Assembly (NCBI GenBank): GCA_017514685.1
Contig: JAFWJN010000032.1
Span: forward strand, 49,547-113,546
Source: Clostridia bacterium
Lineage (GTDB): Bacteria > Bacillota > Clostridia > Christensenellales > CAG-138
DNA length: 64,000 bases
Direction of reading: 5' to 3'
The notes under the pieces are model-generated. The model did not search any database, was not told the origin of the DNA, and was given only the letters and a program-made list of their open reading frames with translations. Positions 44,095 through 53,361 of this stretch are shown here, piece after piece. Both the position numbers and the translations under genes were made by a program. How positions within the stretch are numbered: the stretch's first letter is position 1; each line of letters starts with the position of its first letter.

Positions 44095-45092
44095 GTGAGC
44101 ATTTACTGGAGGTACGTAATCTCCATACATCCTTTTTCACGGACAGCGGTGAAGTGAAGGCTGTATCGAATGTATCCTATTATGTGGACAGGGAAGAAAT
44201 CGTAGCAATTGTCGGGGAAAGCGGCTGCGGAAAGTCCGTTACTCAGATGTCGGTCATGCAGCTGGTACAGACCCCTCCCGGAAAGATACTCAGCGGAGAA
44301 GTGCTGTTCGAAGGGAAGAATCTGCTTCAGTACAAGCCAAAGTCCAAAGAAATGCTCGCCGTGCGCGGATCCGGCATTTCCATGGTCTTCCAGGAACCCA
44401 TGACCTCTCTCAACCCGGTCCTGACAATCGGGTATCAGCTGGTTGAGATGATCCGCATTCATAAGAAATTGAACCGTGAGGAAGCGTCCAAGCTGGCTGT
44501 TTCCCTTCTGAAGCAGGTCGGCATTCCGGAAGCGGAGCAGCGCATGAAGGATTATCCGTTCCAGATGAGTGGCGGCATGCGGCAGAGAGTCATGATCGCT
44601 ATGGCGATCTCCTGTGACGCCAAGCTGATTATCGCGGATGAACCGACAACCGCACTGGATGTGACGACGCAGGCTCAGATTATGGAGAAGCTGATCGAGA
44701 TCGTTCATAACAACCATACCTCATTGATCATTGTGACGCACAATCTCGGCCTTGTCGCCCGCTATGCGCAACGTATCTATGTCATGTACGCGGGCAGGAT
44801 CATCGAATCAGGGACAACGTACGACATTATCAATAATCCGAAGCATCCTTATACGATCGGACTGCTGGCATCGGTACCTCGTCTTGACAAGGACCGGTCA
44901 GAAGCTCTCGTACCGATCAATGGTGCTCCGCCGAGGCTGATCGATCTGCCGGACCGGTGCGCCTTTTTCCCACGGTGCACGCATGCCTGCGAGACCTGCA
45001 AGAATCAGGGGGTTCCGCCGTTGATGAGCTTCGATGACAATATTCACATGTCGGCCTGCTGGCGGATGAAGGGAGATGAAGAAAATGCCTGA
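44091..45092 (+). CDS. DppD-type ABC ATPase
   Basis: 333 residues. Walker A GESGCGKS, signature MSGGMRQRVMIAMA, Walker B LIIADEPTTALDV, switch His in IVTHNLG, and the oligopeptide-transporter C-terminal Cys motif (CAFFPRCTHACETC) that may bind an iron-sulfur cluster. Pairs with the next ATPase. Confidence 0.95.
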   Translation: MSEHLLEVRNLHTSFFTDSGEVKAVSNVSYYVDREEIVAIVGESGCGKSVTQMSVMQLVQTPPGKILSGEVLFEGKNLLQYKPKSKEMLAVRGSGISMVFQEPMTSLNPVLTIGYQLVEMIRIHKKLNREEASKLAVSLLKQVGIPEAEQRMKDYPFQMSGGMRQRVMIAMAISCDAKLIIADEPTTALDVTTQAQIMEKLIEIVHNNHTSLIIVTHNLGLVARYAQRIYVMYAGRIIESGTTYDIINNPKHPYTIGLLASVPRLDKDRSEALVPINGAPPRLIDLPDRCAFFPRCTHACETCKNQGVPPLMSFDDNIHMSACWRMKGDEENA

Positions 45093-46098
45093 AGATTCCA
45101 AGAAAAAACCGTTTTTGAAGGTTGAGAATCTGAAAATGTATTTCCCCGTCCGGAAAGGGATCCTGCAGAAAACGGTCGCGCATGTCAAAGCCGTTGACGG
45201 TATTTCCTTCGAGATTGAAGAAGGAAAAACATTCGGGCTGGTCGGCGAAAGCGGCTGCGGAAAAACAACTGCAGGCCGCTGCATTCTGCGTATGTATGAA
45301 CCCACTGACGGAAAAGTCATCTATCAGGGCAGAGACATCACGCATTTGCCTCCTGCGCAGATCCGTCCATTCCGGCATGAGATCCAGATTATATTCCAGG
45401 ACCCCTACGGATCTTTGGATCCGCGGCAGACGATCGGTTCCATCATCATGGAAGCCATCGTCGCGAGCGGAAGGAAAGACGTTTTGCCAAAGGACCGTAA
45501 GGCGAAGGTCGACGAGCTTCTGACGCTGGTCGGACTGGATCCGATCATGCGTTCCCGCTATCCGCATGAACTTTCTGGCGGACAGCGTCAGAGAGTGGGA
45601 ATCGCAAGGTCTTTGGCATGCAATCCGAAACTGATTATCTGTGACGAGCCGGTATCGGCGCTGGATGTTTCCATTCAGGCGCAGGTCATCAACCTGTTTG
45701 AGGATCTGCAGAAAAAGCTCGGTCTGACCTATGTGTTCATCGCGCACGATCTCGCCGTGGTGCGGCATATCAGTGACAACGTGGGCGTTATGTATTTGGG
45801 CAAACTCGTGGAGGTTACGTCCTCGGAAGAGCTGTACCGAAATCCGCTCCATCCCTATACCAACGCGCTGCTGTCGGCGATTCCGATCGCGGACTATGAA
45901 CTGGAAAAAACGCGCCAGAGGATTGTTCTGGAAAACGAGATTCCGAGCCCGATCGATCCGCCGAAAGGCTGCCCGTTCCATCCCCGCTGCAAATACGCTA
46001 CCGAGATCTGCAAACAGACCATGCCTGAACTTGCTCCGTATTCGGAGGGGCACAAGGTCGCGTGCCACAACCTCCAGACGATTCTGAGCAAAGAGTGA
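45085..46098 (+). CDS. DppF-type ABC ATPase
   Basis: 337 residues from the ATG at 45085, which has GGGAG nine bases upstream; an ATG at 45076 abuts that site and is less likely. Walker A GESGCGKTT, signature LSGGQRQRVGIARS, Walker B LIICDEPVSALDV, switch His in FIAHDLA, and C-terminal Cys motif CPFHPRCKYATEIC. Completes the importer. Confidence 0.95.
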   Translation: MPEDSKKKPFLKVENLKMYFPVRKGILQKTVAHVKAVDGISFEIEEGKTFGLVGESGCGKTTAGRCILRMYEPTDGKVIYQGRDITHLPPAQIRPFRHEIQIIFQDPYGSLDPRQTIGSIIMEAIVASGRKDVLPKDRKAKVDELLTLVGLDPIMRSRYPHELSGGQRQRVGIARSLACNPKLIICDEPVSALDVSIQAQVINLFEDLQKKLGLTYVFIAHDLAVVRHISDNVGVMYLGKLVEVTSSEELYRNPLHPYTNALLSAIPIADYELEKTRQRIVLENEIPSPIDPPKGCPFHPRCKYATEICKQTMPELAPYSEGHKVACHNLQTILSKE

Positions 46099-46111
46099 CC
46101 GGAGGGGGCTC

Positions 46112-47341
46112 ATGCAAGAAAAAACAACACGTTCATCCGCATATGTGAATTACCTTTCAGTCCTGTTTTTCCTGATTTACGGCTTTATGATGCTGGGGGC
46201 GGACGGAATCACATTTTTTGCGGATGTTTTTATGAAAGAGCTGCAGATCACAGCATCGCAGTACTCTGCTTTGAATTCCGCCGTCTGGTGCACCAAAGCA
46301 GTTTCCTCCGTTGTGATCGGAATCCTTGCTGACCGGACCGGAAAAAGAAAGGTATGGATCGTTCCGAGTCTGATCCTGGCCAGCGTGTTTTCAATCCTGT
46401 CCGCAATGGTCAACTCGTTCTGGCCGCTGCTTATCCTGCGGTTCTTATGGGGCTGCTGCGTCGGCGCAACGCTTTCCATGCTGGTCTCCATTCTCGGAAA
46501 GAATCTTGTGAAAAATGATTTCGGAAAGCGGAGCGGGTTTGTTTCCGCAGGTTCTGCGGTTATTGCGAGTACACTGGGTCCTGTTCTGCTGACGGCGGTC
46601 GCCATGCGGTTCACCTGGCGCGGAGCGTTTGCCCTGACCGGAATCCTGCTTCTTGCAGCGACGCTTGTGATGCAGTTTACCGTCAAGGAAGTCACTTACG
46701 AGAAGCAGACTTCCGAAGGGAACAGAGCGGGAAGCTTTTTCATCGCGCTCCGTGAGCTGCTGAAAAACCGGACGTTCATGCTCTGTCTTCTGATCGGCGT
46801 GTTTGAATGCGCCGGAAAACTGACCCTGACCATTTTCGGACCGCTCTATCTGACGGATGTGGCAGGAATCGGAACGGAACTGAAGGGGATCCTGCTTTCT
46901 GCGATGGGGCTGATCTATATTCCGATCAGTATTCTGATCCCGGCGCTGGCGGATCGTTTCTCCGGCAAAAAAGTCATGTTGACGACCTTTGTGATTTGTC
47001 TTGTCACTCCGCTTCTGATGACCTTGTTCCCGGGTTCTGTTGCCAGTGTTGCGGGATATGTGATGTTCGGAAACTGGGCGGCGGCGACCGTTTCACTGTT
47101 CATCTATTATATTCCCGGAAAAGCTTTGCCGGAGCGTCTGATCGGCACCGCCAACGGTCTGATCATGGGTGTATCCGTCTTTTTCGGAGGCTGCATCGTT
47201 CCGGTTCTGTTCGGCGGAATCGCCGGCAGTGTATCCGGCATACATCTGATTACGATGCTATGCTGTCTCATGTTTGTAGCGTGCATTGTGCTGACCGCTT
47301 TGTTAAAAACACCAAAGAGTGAATCGAAGGAGAAGGAATGA
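46112..47341 (+). CDS. Major facilitator superfamily transporter
   Basis: 409 residues, about 12 membrane segments. The MFS loop 2-3 motif is visible as GILADRTGKRKVW and its second-half counterpart as ALADRFSGKKVM. Start follows CCGGAGGGG. The short linkers and position between the ABC importer and a flavoprotein suggest import or export of the same compound class or a reduced product. Stop overlaps the next start (ATGA). Confidence 0.9.
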   Translation: MQEKTTRSSAYVNYLSVLFFLIYGFMMLGADGITFFADVFMKELQITASQYSALNSAVWCTKAVSSVVIGILADRTGKRKVWIVPSLILASVFSILSAMVNSFWPLLILRFLWGCCVGATLSMLVSILGKNLVKNDFGKRSGFVSAGSAVIASTLGPVLLTAVAMRFTWRGAFALTGILLLAATLVMQFTVKEVTYEKQTSEGNRAGSFFIALRELLKNRTFMLCLLIGVFECAGKLTLTIFGPLYLTDVAGIGTELKGILLSAMGLIYIPISILIPALADRFSGKKVMLTTFVICLVTPLLMTLFPGSVASVAGYVMFGNWAAATVSLFIYYIPGKALPERLIGTANGLIMGVSVFFGGCIVPVLFGGIAGSVSGIHLITMLCCLMFVACIVLTALLKTPKSESKEKE

Positions 47342-49311
47342 TGAGCAACGGGTCATATCCGCATCTGCTTGCGGAAGGAAAAATCGGATCGGTATCGATT
47401 CGGAACCGCGTTATCATGAATCCGACCGAGACACTTTACGCCTCGGCATTCGGAGAATGCACGCCGCAGATCATCGAGTTTTACAGAAGACGTGCAAAAG
47501 GTGGGGTCGGAATGATCGTGCTGCATTCGATCCAAGGGAATTCCGCCGTGGACCGTCTGGATCCGTATGCGGGATCTCTCAGAATCGATAATGATGTTTA
47601 TATTCCAATGCTCAGCGATCTGACGGAAGCTGTGCATCGGGAAAGCGCTAAGATCGCCGCGTTGGTTTCCATTGGCGGAGGAGCACGCGGAAACGGGGAA
47701 GCATATCCGGACAAGGACCCATTCCTTTCAGAACGCGTGGGACCTTCGGACATGGAAGAGACCGCAACGCAGAAAAAGACGCGCGCGCTGACGGTCGAAG
47801 AGATTCACAGAACCGTTGCGGGATATGGAAAATGTGCGCGCCGCGCGCGTCAGGCGGGATTTGATGCATTTTATATTCATGCGCTGGGCAGTTATCTGTT
47901 GGCGGAGTTTTTATCGCCTGTGTACAATCATCGGACGGATGAATACGGTGGCTGTGCTGAAAACCGGTGGAGAATCGTTTTCGAACTGGTCGAAGCCTGC
48001 CAGAGAGAGGCGGGGAAGGACTTTCCGCTGGTGTTGCGCCTTTCGGTGGATGAGATGGGCGAAAACGGAAGAAAACTGGAAGAGACCCTTTCGTTTTTGA
48101 AGCAATTGGAAAAGGCAGGAATCGCTGCATTTGATGTGACAGCAGGTCTTTTGGATCCGCTCCGCCGGTCTTTCCCACCCATCTATGTGGAACCCGATGC
48201 GAACCGGGAATTTGCTAAGAAGGTCAGAGAGACCGTGAGCGTTCCGGTCATCAGCGGAGGACGGCTCTCCGATCCACGCCTTGTGGAAAAGCATCTGGAA
48301 GAGGGTTATTCCGACTTTGTCGGTATCGCGCGGTCTCTGATTGCGGAACCCGATTGGGTGAAAAAAATCAAAGAGGGCAGGGAAGAAGAACTGAGACGCT
48401 GCCTGAACTGCAATTACTGCATCGGACAGCGGATTCAGAAAAAACTTCCGATCCGGTGCGCATTCAATCCGTTTGCGGGAAAGGAATGGGGAGAGAAGGA
48501 AACACCGTCTCCGCTTGATAAGAAGGTTTTAATCGTCGGCGCGGGTCCTGCGGGTCTGGAAGCGGCATATACCCTTGGACGCAGAGGCTGCAGGGTCGAA
48601 TTGTATGAAGCATCGCAGACCTTGTGCGGTGGGCAGATTCGTATCGCTTCCGCACCTCCCTGCAAACAGACACTTTTAAACATTGCCAGATATTATGAAG
48701 CACAGCTTGCCAAGCTTCCGAATGTTACGATCCATCTGGGAGAAAAGGTGGATGCAAAAACAATTCAAAGCGCAAATGCCGATACAATTCTGATTGCCAC
48801 AGGTGCAAAGCCGATCCTGCCTCCGATCCCCGGAATCGGCGGGAAGAATGTCTTGACTGCGGATGCAGTTTTACGCGGAGCAGAAACAGGGGACAGCATT
48901 GTCGTGCTGGGCGGAGGCCAGGTCGGAGCTGAAACGGCACATTATCTTTGTGAGCAGGGAAAGAATGTAACGTTGATTGAAGCACTCCCCGAGATCGCAG
49001 TTCAGGAAGAACCGACAACGCGCGGAGCGCTCTTGTACCTTCTGCAGCAAGGTGGAGTCTCGCTTCATCCGAACGAAAAAGTCTTATGTATTGATTCGAA
49101 CTGTGTTACAACGAAAAATACGGTCACAGGGAAGGAATCAGCTTATTCTTTTGACACGGCGGTGGCGGCTTTCGGTATGAGACCGAATGCGGCGCTTGCA
49201 GAAGAAGTGGAAAATTGCGGGAAAACGATTATCCGGATCGGCGATGCGAGCAGGGTCGGCAGCGTTGCGACCGCAATCCGGCAGGCACATGATGCGGCCT
49301 GCGATCTGTGA
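47338..49311 (+). CDS. Old-yellow-enzyme / 2,4-dienoyl-CoA reductase-like flavoprotein
   Basis: 657 residues. N-terminal FMN TIM barrel (about 1-345: FLSPVYNHRTDEYGG, VPVISGGRL, FVGIARSLIAEPDW), an iron-sulfur Cys set C355-x2-C358-x2-C361-x12-C374, then FAD/NAD(P)-binding domains (VLIVGAGPAGLEAAYTLGRRG; IVVLGGGQVGAETAHYL). These enzymes reduce activated C=C bonds. Canonical dienoyl-CoA reductase has one more residue between the second and third Cys, and its active-site HxxHGY is HALGSY here, so the substrate probably differs. Overlaps MFS and MATE genes by four bases each. Confidence 0.88.
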   Translation: MMSNGSYPHLLAEGKIGSVSIRNRVIMNPTETLYASAFGECTPQIIEFYRRRAKGGVGMIVLHSIQGNSAVDRLDPYAGSLRIDNDVYIPMLSDLTEAVHRESAKIAALVSIGGGARGNGEAYPDKDPFLSERVGPSDMEETATQKKTRALTVEEIHRTVAGYGKCARRARQAGFDAFYIHALGSYLLAEFLSPVYNHRTDEYGGCAENRWRIVFELVEACQREAGKDFPLVLRLSVDEMGENGRKLEETLSFLKQLEKAGIAAFDVTAGLLDPLRRSFPPIYVEPDANREFAKKVRETVSVPVISGGRLSDPRLVEKHLEEGYSDFVGIARSLIAEPDWVKKIKEGREEELRRCLNCNYCIGQRIQKKLPIRCAFNPFAGKEWGEKETPSPLDKKVLIVGAGPAGLEAAYTLGRRGCRVELYEASQTLCGGQIRIASAPPCKQTLLNIARYYEAQLAKLPNVTIHLGEKVDAKTIQSANADTILIATGAKPILPPIPGIGGKNVLTADAVLRGAETGDSIVVLGGGQVGAETAHYLCEQGKNVTLIEALPEIAVQEEPTTRGALLYLLQQGGVSLHPNEKVLCIDSNCVTTKNTVTGKESAYSFDTAVAAFGMRPNAALAEEVENCGKTIIRIGDASRVGSVATAIRQAHDAACDL

Positions 49312-50693
49312 ACATGTCAAGCGCAGCGCAGGAGGAAAAAGGAGGCGACCGTGCCGCCATACGCCTTCAGATTCTAAGGCTTTCCTTACCCATAGCGATC
49401 ACGCTGCTTGCTCAGAATATCTATTCCCTGATTGACAGCTTTTTCCTGTCTGGATTGGGAGAAGAAGCGCTTTCCGCACTGGCACTGGCTACCATCCTGC
49501 AGACGATCCTCAACACGTTGTTTGTTGGAATTGCGACCGGTATGAACGTGCAGATCGCAAAAGCAATGGGTGCGCAGTCACTTCCGTCCGCAAGAAAGAA
49601 TGTGAGTAACGGCCTGCTTTTGCAGCTGGCGTTGGCGGTTTTGATTGCTATATGCGGAGCTCTGCTTGTCCGATCGTATTTTTCTGGTAGTTCAAACGAT
49701 CTGATTGTAATTGCGTATGGAACTTCCTATCTGACACCATTGTTGATTCTGTGCGTATTGACAGCACTGCAGATTACGATTGAACGGATTCTGCAGGCGA
49801 TTCAGCTTCCAAAACTGTCTATGATCAGTCAGATAGTGGGACTTTGCGTGAATCTTGCGTTGGATCCGCTCCTGATCTTCGGCATCGGACACTTTTCTGG
49901 ATTTGGAATGCGGGGGGCAGCGATTGCGACACTGACAGGGCAGCTTGTTGCAGCAACTGTAGCGTTATTATTCCTGTTTCGATTTAAGGGTGAGCTTATT
50001 AAGGACCTCTTAAAGACCAAATTGCCGGACTGGGAAACCATCCGGGGGATTGTTTCAATCGGAATTCCGGCTTCTGCGGTCAGTATTCTGACAGCTTTAG
50101 GAAACTATTGCATTAACCGGCTGCTGATTTCTTACCAGAGTACCTCCAATGCGGTTTTCAGTGTCTATAACCGGATTGAATCTTTTTTGATGCTGCCAAG
50201 ACAAGCAATCTCAATCGGTACCATGACCTTGTTTTCCTACTATGTAGGAAAAAAGGAAGTGCCTAAGATCCGTGCTATCTTTTTCCAGGCGGAGTTGATT
50301 TCGGCAGTGTGGAGTCTGTCCTGTGCGCTGTTTTGCATGCTGCTTTCCGGCAGTCTGATGAGGCTTTTTCATCTGTCGGGAGAAACACTCCGGATGGGGT
50401 TTGCATGCTTTTCGATCATCTCGTTCACTTATCTTCCGTCCGGTATTATGGCGGTTATGAACTCTTTCTGCCAGTCGACAGGAAAAAGCAGATACACCCT
50501 TGCTTTCATCCTGATCCGGCAGATGGTCCGGATTCCGGCAGCAATTTTGCTGTTTCAGACCGGAGTAATCGATCACATCTGGTGGAGCTGGCCAATATCC
50601 GAGGTTGCATCCGATTTGATGCTGCTGCTTCTGTTTATAAGGCATTTCAGACGAGTGGAAAAGACAATTCAGGGTCAAAACGATATCGATTGA
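49308..50693 (+). CDS. MATE family efflux transporter
   Basis: 461 residues, about 12 membrane segments in two homologous halves of the multidrug/toxin extrusion family (IRLQILRLSLPIAITLLAQN, LSALALATILQTILN, PRQAISIGTMTLFSYYVGKKE). GTG at 49308 overlaps the previous stop by four bases, like the other junctions; an ATG lies two codons on. Exports a cationic or aromatic compound, possibly a product or toxin of the cluster. Confidence 0.88.
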   Translation: MNMSSAAQEEKGGDRAAIRLQILRLSLPIAITLLAQNIYSLIDSFFLSGLGEEALSALALATILQTILNTLFVGIATGMNVQIAKAMGAQSLPSARKNVSNGLLLQLALAVLIAICGALLVRSYFSGSSNDLIVIAYGTSYLTPLLILCVLTALQITIERILQAIQLPKLSMISQIVGLCVNLALDPLLIFGIGHFSGFGMRGAAIATLTGQLVAATVALLFLFRFKGELIKDLLKTKLPDWETIRGIVSIGIPASAVSILTALGNYCINRLLISYQSTSNAVFSVYNRIESFLMLPRQAISIGTMTLFSYYVGKKEVPKIRAIFFQAELISAVWSLSCALFCMLLSGSLMRLFHLSGETLRMGFACFSIISFTYLPSGIMAVMNSFCQSTGKSRYTLAFILIRQMVRIPAAILLFQTGVIDHIWWSWPISEVASDLMLLLLFIRHFRRVEKTIQGQNDID

Positions 50694-50765
50694 ATAAAGT
50701 GCATTTTGGAACAGGCTAGAGTTTACAGAGAATCAATTACACAATGGTGCACGGAGGAGAAAATC

Positions 50766-51410
50766 ATGAAAAAGCCTTGGATTCAGGCAGCAATCGATGT
50801 GGAAGACATCGAACTGGCTAAAAAAATCGCTTTCATGGCGCTGGATCATGGAGCAGAATGGCTGGAAGTAGGTACTCCGCTTTTGCATACCTACGGTCAT
50901 TCAGCTATCGGAATGCTGCGCAAAGCCGTTGGGAAAGATATCACATTGGTCGCGGATTATAAATGTCCTTATGCGGCACTGTGCGTACCGCAGGCGGCAG
51001 AACAGGGAACGAATTGTGTGATGCTGACAGTCGGGTATCAGGATTCTGTAATTGACCGGAATGTTCAGATTTGCAAGGAGGCGGGAATTACCCCGATTTT
51101 TGAGCTGACTGTGCGTCCGGATGATATTACCGTTACCGCAGAAAAACTGGTTCAGCACGGGGCAGAATATCTGTTTAGCCGTCATTTCACATCATTGTAT
51201 GGGAAAACAGGAGTTCTTGAGAAAATAGATCAGCTTCCGATGCTGCTTCCGGAGAAAAGGAACTACATTCTCGGAATCACCAGCGATGATTTGGAGGAAG
51301 CTCAGGATGCGGTGCGAAAAGGCGCTGACTGGATCACGTTCGGCTTTGTGCTTCGTAAGCCTGATCCGGAAGTCTGTAAGTTCTGGATCAATATGATTCA
51401 TAACGCATGA
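50766..51410 (+). CDS. HUMPS-family (hexulose-phosphate synthase / KGPDC-like) protein
   Basis: 214 residues from the ATG eight bases after GGAGGAG. TIM barrel of the OMP decarboxylase suprafamily: WLEVGTPLL and LVADYKCPY. The family metal/catalytic motif is DxKxxD; here D64 and K66 are kept but the last Asp is Tyr69. Known relatives cleave 3-keto-L-gulonate 6-phosphate or join formaldehyde and ribulose 5-phosphate. The missing Asp argues for a different reaction. It is followed closely by a YhcH-like gene. Confidence 0.75.
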   Translation: MKKPWIQAAIDVEDIELAKKIAFMALDHGAEWLEVGTPLLHTYGHSAIGMLRKAVGKDITLVADYKCPYAALCVPQAAEQGTNCVMLTVGYQDSVIDRNVQICKEAGITPIFELTVRPDDITVTAEKLVQHGAEYLFSRHFTSLYGKTGVLEKIDQLPMLLPEKRNYILGITSDDLEEAQDAVRKGADWITFGFVLRKPDPEVCKFWINMIHNA

Positions 51411-51426
51411 AAAGGAGGATAACGGT

Positions 51427-51879
51427 ATGCAATTCGGAACGATTGGTGAGCAATACAAATATGATTTTATAGCGGACAAGTTTCAGGTAGCATTTGCTTT
51501 TTTGAGCAGGAAAGATCTCGATCAGCTTCCGGAAGGATGGATTGCGCTCGAGAATGGTGTCCGAGCAAGCGTGCAGCATTATACCACCATGGACGCGAGT
51601 ACACTTTCCTTTGAGACACATGAGAAGTATTTTGATATACAGTATCTTGTAAAAGGAAAAGAGAAAATCGGCGTGTGCACTCGAGACGGACTGGAAGTCA
51701 AGATTCCGTACGATGAGGACAATGATATCACGTTCTATGAAGAACCGCCTGTTTCGGGTGAAGTATATCTACAAAAAGGTAATTATATCATCCTTGCTCC
51801 GGAGGACGCGCATAAGCCACGCTGCGTTGCGGACGTGCCGATGCCGGTTATAAAGATTGTTGTGAAGGTCCCTGCTTAA
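51427..51879 (+). CDS. YhcH/YjgK/YiaL family protein
   Basis: 150 residues, DUF386 type, a cupin-like fold related to EbgC. Motifs: FETHEKYFDIQYLVKGKEKIGV, YDEDNDITFYEEP and APEDAHKPRC with its His ligand. Members are found in sialic acid, gulonate and other sugar-acid operons, where they may open or mutarotate sugars. ATG follows AAAGGAGG, 16 bases after the HUMPS gene. Confidence 0.88.
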   Translation: MQFGTIGEQYKYDFIADKFQVAFAFLSRKDLDQLPEGWIALENGVRASVQHYTTMDASTLSFETHEKYFDIQYLVKGKEKIGVCTRDGLEVKIPYDEDNDITFYEEPPVSGEVYLQKGNYIILAPEDAHKPRCVADVPMPVIKIVVKVPA

Positions 51880-51913
51880 AAACTGCAGCCAGTAAAAATC
51901 AACAGAAAAAGAT

Positions 51914-51946
51914 AACAAAGAAGACTGTTTTGCAGTCTTCTTTGTT
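51914..51946 (+). terminator. Terminator at the end of the 36.7-51.9 kb cluster
   Basis: Perfect 14-bp arms AACAAAGAAGACTG and CAGTCTTCTTTGTT with a 5-base loop, 34 bases after the stop. The right arm supplies the T-rich tail. Confidence 0.85.
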
Positions 51947-52020
51947 AATCTTGGCAGTTGCTATGAAGATGCATTCTTTATCAATTATGAAACAAGTTTT
52001 ATTCTGTTTTTCAGTAAAAA

Positions 52021-52056
52021 CTGTAGGTTTGTCACATATCATTGACAAACCTACAG
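52021..52056. repeat. Perfect 13-bp inverted repeat in the gene-free stretch
   Basis: CTGTAGGTTTGTC (52021-52033) and GACAAACCTACAG (52044-52056) around a 10-base spacer, within an AT-rich region (51947-52247). There is no T run, so it is not a clear terminator; the remainder of the gap holds only the promoter region of the next gene. Confidence 0.6.
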
Positions 52057-52247
52057 CTGGTTGTTGAAAACCTTTCAATTACTAATTACTTCTTTTTCAA
52101 CACAGATGCAAAAAGTGTAGTAAAGATATTTGCAGTGAAAAAAACTATATTAATATAAATGTATGATTGGTGACAGATATATTGCGTTTGTCATCAATTT
52201 TTCGTATAATTATTATATATATCGGTTGCACGGAGGATAATAGGTTC

Positions 52248-53192
52248 ATGAAGAAGTTGCAATGTGAACTTTGTGGATCGGTTGATATTATGAAGATTGA
52301 TGACAATGTCTTTCAATGTCAGCACTGTGGTTGCAAGTATACTCAAGATGAGGTAAAAAAGATTTTGTTCGGAGAAGTAACATTCAAAGCACAAGACTTT
52401 GAAGTGGTTGGAGGAAAACTTATAAAGTACAATGGAGAAAGCACCGAGGTTGTAATTCCTGATAATGTTACAGTAATAGGAACAAAAGCTTTTGAGAATT
52501 GTTCTGGCATTACTAGTGTATTAATTCCTAATAGTGTTACACAAATTGAACGCGCATTTCCAGGATGTACATCTATAAAAGAAATTGTAATTCCAGATTC
52601 GGTTACATTCATAGGATTTGGCTGCTTTGACGGTTGTTCTGCTTTAAAAGAAATCGTAATCCCAAATTCTGTTACTACACTTGATGGCGAAGTTTTTAGA
52701 GGTTGCAATTCTTTGCAACGAGTCCAGCTTTCTAGCAATCTCAAACGTATTAATCTTAGGACTTTTAATAATTGCAAGTCTTTGGAAGAAATTGTTATTC
52801 CGGAAGGAGTCAAAGAGATAGATGCCAGTGCATTCGAAGGCTGTGATAAATTAAAAAAGATTACTCTTCCATACTCGCTTGAATTAATTAATCGAGAGAA
52901 CGATAGATCGAGAAGCAAAAGCTCCTGGCCGACAACATTAACCTATATAGATGGGAACAGCAAACCATTTTATGATTATTTCAGACTAAATGAAAATAGC
53001 GACCTTTTACTGTCCCCAAGTGACGGGCATAAGAATTATGTTGCGGACTGGTACCCGCAAGCTGTTCGTCTCTATGCGGAACAGATTAGAACCCAACGGC
53101 GCGCAATGAACAGATGTGAAAGCTGTGGAGGCCGTTTTAAAGGAATCATTATCAAGGAATGCAAAAAATGTGGAATAAGAAAGACATATTGA
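52248..53192 (+). CDS. BspA-type leucine-rich repeat protein with terminal zinc ribbons
   Basis: 314 residues from the ATG after GGAGG. N-terminal zinc ribbon CELC/CQHCG (C6, C9, C24, C27), then about six LRR_5-type repeats of roughly 23 residues (IPDNVTVIGTKAFENC; IPNSVTTLDGEVFRGC; IPEGVKEIDASAFEGC), and a second zinc ribbon at the C-terminus (CESCG, CKKCG). No signal peptide or membrane helix, so it is probably cytoplasmic. Function unknown; such repeats usually bind proteins. Sequence is markedly AT-rich. Confidence 0.85.
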   Translation: MKKLQCELCGSVDIMKIDDNVFQCQHCGCKYTQDEVKKILFGEVTFKAQDFEVVGGKLIKYNGESTEVVIPDNVTVIGTKAFENCSGITSVLIPNSVTQIERAFPGCTSIKEIVIPDSVTFIGFGCFDGCSALKEIVIPNSVTTLDGEVFRGCNSLQRVQLSSNLKRINLRTFNNCKSLEEIVIPEGVKEIDASAFEGCDKLKKITLPYSLELINRENDRSRSKSSWPTTLTYIDGNSKPFYDYFRLNENSDLLLSPSDGHKNYVADWYPQAVRLYAEQIRTQRRAMNRCESCGGRFKGIIIKECKKCGIRKTY

Positions 53193-53247
53193 ATTTAAAA
53201 CAATAATAATATACTTTCGTCTATGAGACAATTTGAGATTATGCAAG

Positions 53248-53296
53248 AACCTCCAAACCGATGTAGAATAAAGGCATCGCTTTGGAGGTTTATTAC
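53248..53296 (+). terminator. Terminator after the LRR gene
   Basis: AACCTCCAAACCGATG (53248-53263) pairs with CATCGCTTTGGAGGTT (53275-53290), one mismatch, followed by TTATT. The arm sequence resembles the 2705-2740 terminator. Confidence 0.75.
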
Positions 53297-53361
53297 ACAT
53301 TTGTGATCGACATTGTATTCATGAGAGAGATAGCTGTGTTTAGAGAAAAAGACTCTTCAAC

